Positions 5,236 through 7,634 of a stretch of 7,634 bases of DNA are shown here, one piece after another. The notes beneath the pieces are model-generated. The model was not told the DNA's origin. It was given only the letters and a program-made list of their open reading frames with translations, and did not search any database. Where the stretch lies: positions 1-7,634 of the forward strand of contig JAUWHC010000108.1 of NCBI GenBank assembly GCA_030606095.1, read 5' to 3'. The translations under genes and the position numbers were made by a program. Numbering within the stretch: the stretch's first letter is position 1; each line of letters opens with the position of its first letter. This stretch comes from Promethearchaeota archaeon. GTDB taxonomy: Archaea > Asgardarchaeota > Lokiarchaeia > Sigyniarchaeales > SOKP01.

Positions 5236-7634
5236 ATGTCTCAAGAAAAAATAAAGCAAAAAATTGGTAATTTCGAAGGAAACCGCGTATTGGGTTGGAA
5301 TCCAATCAGTTTCACTATAGAATTTATTTATCAAATGAGAAAAACACAGAAAAAATTATTAAACATTCCTAGTACTCGACAAGCCATAGCGATTCCTAAG
5401 CTTCTTACCGCGATGTATTATCGAAAAAGTAATTTACTTCACGAAGATTTCATAAAAGCTGCTGTATTTACAACACCTATAGAAGATCAAGACATCGCTC
5501 GCCAAATAGCAACTGAGATTCTTTTTCCAAAGAAACCTAAAGTAAGTAAGGATGGAAAAGCTGGTAAGGCTTCAAATGTAAGCGCAAAAGATATTTTAAG
5601 CGATTCTGACGAGTTAGATTTTATGGACGATTTATTAACTGAATTTACAGATGCTGGTATAGACTTGGAGGATTTAAGCTCAGACGATCTTATGGACCAA
5701 ACTTTGAAAGAATTTTCAGATTTGATGGATTTTATTGACGACATTTATTCCAAGGCAGCAGCAGGTGAAGAACCTTATCAAAGCTTAGTAGATATATTAG
5801 AACGCAGGAATGGGTTTACAGATATAATGAATAAAAGCATCAATACAGTGGAAATGTTAAACGATCTTGTTCATCAAACAATATTATCGGAATTGAATGC
5901 GCTTTCACCTCAGGATATTCTATCCTCTGTGAAATTGGGATGGGGAAATGAAATTATTGACCAATCTAACACTCCTTGGGTCGTTAATACTGCTCAATTT
6001 TGCTCAAATCATCCAGACTTCCAAAAATCGTTGTCGTTAATAATGAAAAATGAAGATGTTGGTACGGCTGCAAGAACTACAAGATATCTAAAAGAAGCGG
6101 GAATCGATAAAAAAACTGCGGAAGATTTAGCGAAACAATTAATAAGTCGTTCAAAAGTACTTATGGATATCATGGAAATATCAAAGGTGTTAGAATATAT
6201 ACCTAATTTTAATAAGAAAGATATATTCTCAAATAGCCTAAATCGTGATATGGGGAACGCTTTTAACATTTCGCGCTCGTTGGATAAGCAATTTGGCTCC
6301 GAACTCACAAAAGATCTCTTTAAGGATTGGATACAGAAGAATGGGAACCCAAATATTTCAGATATTTTTCAAGCACAAACGGATGTCCAGCAATGGGAAG
6401 AAACGCTCAATAAATCGGTAAAGCAGCAATTAGACGATATAATAAAGAACCAAAGTCAACCAGCTTACAGGGCAAATAATTTAGCCGAACACTTAAAGCA
6501 ATTAGCAAACAACGCATGTTTTGAATCTTGTATGAAGGCGTTCCAAAAAAATGCGGGAATTGCCGGGTTAAAAGCTTTGGAACTAGCAGGAACTCCTGAA
6601 GAGTTTGAAAACCTATTGCGATCACAAGTTCAATTGAACGTCCCATTAGACGATAACATGGTTTTGAAATTAGGAAAACAAATAGGCGTTCCTGAACAAA
6701 CAATTTTAGAAATCCTAGGAGGAAACTACGAGCTTCTCAAACTAATGTTTACGAATAGTATTGGAAATTTCAATCGCTATAACCGAATTATAAAGCACAT
6801 CAAAAAGCTAGCACAAATGCAAATGCAAGAGTTAATGCAAATTGCGTTAAAAAGCGATAATTTCCAAGCATTAGGAGCGTTAGGACATCACGATATAAAA
6901 ATGGCGTTTGATGCGGCTAACCAATTTGATCCACAAGCTCAGCAACAATTGGCTGGAGCGTTATCCGCAGGACCGGGCGATAATCTCTTACTTCAATGGT
7001 TCCAGCATCGACATAACATACCGAAAAATGTGAAAAATTTTGTAAGAAATCTCGTAAAAAGCGCTCTAATCAAAATTGCCCTTAATATGATTTCAAACCA
7101 ACGCGGAAGTGGCGAAAAAGGGCTAGTACCTACTAACAAACTTCGAATTTTTATCGAAGGTGATGACATGTCCCTAATAGATATTGACGCATCTATCGAA
7201 AACATCATCATGCAAGGAAAATCGCTAAATATGATTACTACTGACGATCTTATGGTTTATGAAACCGAGAAAGGAAGGGTGTCAATCTGTTTTCTTCTTG
7301 ATATTTCAGGCTCTATGGGTGGAATGAAATTGGCAGCTTGTTCAATAGCAGTAATGGTATTAATTGGAAGTTTACGAGCAGACGAGGTTGCGATTTGCTT
7401 CTTTGAATCAAACACACACGTAGTAAAAGAATTTGGGGACGAAAAAGATTTAGAAGACGTAGCTGAGGAATTATTAGATTTAAAAGCAACTGGAGGTACT
7501 AGAGTTCAAGCAGCATTGAAATGGGGCGCCGAACAATTAGAACAAACTAATGTTGAGATGAAATTATGTTTCCTCTTAACAGATTGCATGTTTTTTGAAA
7601 AAGAAAAAGAAATCAAAAAAGAATTAGAAGCATA
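5236..7634 (+). CDS. Large VWA-domain protein, MoxR partner (3' end outside window)
   Basis: An uninterrupted frame runs from the ATG at 5236 (MSQEKIKQKIGNFEGNRVLG) to the window edge, 799 complete codons. The C-terminal part is a von Willebrand factor A domain. After a lead-in typical of MoxR-associated VWA proteins (DASIENIIMQGKSL, then TTDDLMVYE) comes FLLDISGSMGG, giving the MIDAS residues D689, S691 and S693, with GGTR (T755) and LLTDC (D783) completing the metal site. The domain needs about 50 more residues, so the final TA is more likely part of a Tyr codon than a stop. The first 650 residues look helical. They include a very acidic stretch (119-169, many Asp and Glu) and a Gln/Met-rich stretch near 520-590. 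VWA partners of MoxR, such as ViaA or CbbO, dock on the AAA+ ring and recruit a target. Here the N-terminal extension is unusually long and matches no domain I recognise. The ribosome binding site is weak (AGG at 5218-5220), suggesting coupling to the MoxR gene. Confidence 0.9.
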   Translation, partial: MSQEKIKQKIGNFEGNRVLGWNPISFTIEFIYQMRKTQKKLLNIPSTRQAIAIPKLLTAMYYRKSNLLHEDFIKAAVFTTPIEDQDIARQIATEILFPKKPKVSKDGKAGKASNVSAKDILSDSDELDFMDDLLTEFTDAGIDLEDLSSDDLMDQTLKEFSDLMDFIDDIYSKAAAGEEPYQSLVDILERRNGFTDIMNKSINTVEMLNDLVHQTILSELNALSPQDILSSVKLGWGNEIIDQSNTPWVVNTAQFCSNHPDFQKSLSLIMKNEDVGTAARTTRYLKEAGIDKKTAEDLAKQLISRSKVLMDIMEISKVLEYIPNFNKKDIFSNSLNRDMGNAFNISRSLDKQFGSELTKDLFKDWIQKNGNPNISDIFQAQTDVQQWEETLNKSVKQQLDDIIKNQSQPAYRANNLAEHLKQLANNACFESCMKAFQKNAGIAGLKALELAGTPEEFENLLRSQVQLNVPLDDNMVLKLGKQIGVPEQTILEILGGNYELLKLMFTNSIGNFNRYNRIIKHIKKLAQMQMQELMQIALKSDNFQALGALGHHDIKMAFDAANQFDPQAQQQLAGALSAGPGDNLLLQWFQHRHNIPKNVKNFVRNLVKSALIKIALNMISNQRGSGEKGLVPTNKLRIFIEGDDMSLIDIDASIENIIMQGKSLNMITTDDLMVYETEKGRVSICFLLDISGSMGGMKLAACSIAVMVLIGSLRADEVAICFFESNTHVVKEFGDEKDLEDVAEELLDLKATGGTRVQAALKWGAEQLEQTNVEMKLCFLLTDCMFFEKEKEIKKELEA

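Noticed and set aside
5487..7211. Several minus-strand frames of 72-99 codons (5487-5744, 6009-6308, 6407-6703, 6993-7211)
   Set aside because: All lie opposite the continuous VWA-protein frame that runs from 5236 to the window end; they are shadows of it.
1..7634. CRISPR array, tRNA/rRNA genes, insertion sequence ends or attachment sites
   Set aside because: I saw no spaced direct repeats, no transposase or integrase motifs, and no tRNA-like arms; the only tandem repeat is the coding 9-nt one.

Overview
The window looks like a stretch of AT-rich (roughly one-third G+C by eye) archaeal chromosome. The archaeal reading rests on TATA-like elements close upstream of genes (TTTATAAA about 35 nt before the start at 835), short untranslated leaders, GGTG/AGGAG-type ribosome binding sites and a VapBC-type toxin-antitoxin remnant of archaeal flavour. 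An Asgard-type (Lokiarchaeia-like) host would fit the protein style, but nothing here proves it, and an AT-rich bacterium cannot be strictly excluded.

Left flank (1-604): the 3' end of an unidentified plus-strand gene (2-139) converges on a minus-strand toxin-antitoxin pair. The ribbon-helix-helix antitoxin (311-604) looks intact. The PIN-type toxin that should follow it survives only as a 67-codon relic (108-311) that lacks most of the fold and has its first catalytic Asp replaced by Asn. A 230-nt divergent intergenic region (605-834) holds TATA-like sequences for both directions and a small inverted repeat around one of them.

Main block (835 to the window end): five tightly packed plus-strand genes, probably one operon. 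In order they are a 71-aa helical protein of unknown function, an 846-aa Rad50/SMC-like ATPase with a CxxC zinc hook, a 187-aa helical protein with an in-frame 9-nt repeat near its N-terminus, a 308-aa MoxR/CbbQ-type AAA+ ATPase, and a protein of at least 799 aa. The last has a long helical region followed by a C-terminal von Willebrand factor A (VWA) domain with intact metal-binding (MIDAS) residues, and it runs off the end of the window.

How the genes may work together (inference): MoxR ATPases and VWA proteins commonly act as a pair (for example RavA-ViaA and CbbQ-CbbO), in which the AAA+ ring and the metal-dependent VWA adaptor remodel a target. The unusual feature is that this pair sits behind a Rad50-like zinc-hook ATPase and two small helical proteins, with no Mre11 nuclease, topoisomerase-like JetD or other recognisable nuclease in view. 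That composition matches neither Mre11-Rad50, Wadjet nor Lamassu as usually described. It could be an undescribed DNA-processing, DNA-sensing or defence complex. The sequence supports the domain calls strongly; the shared function is a hypothesis.
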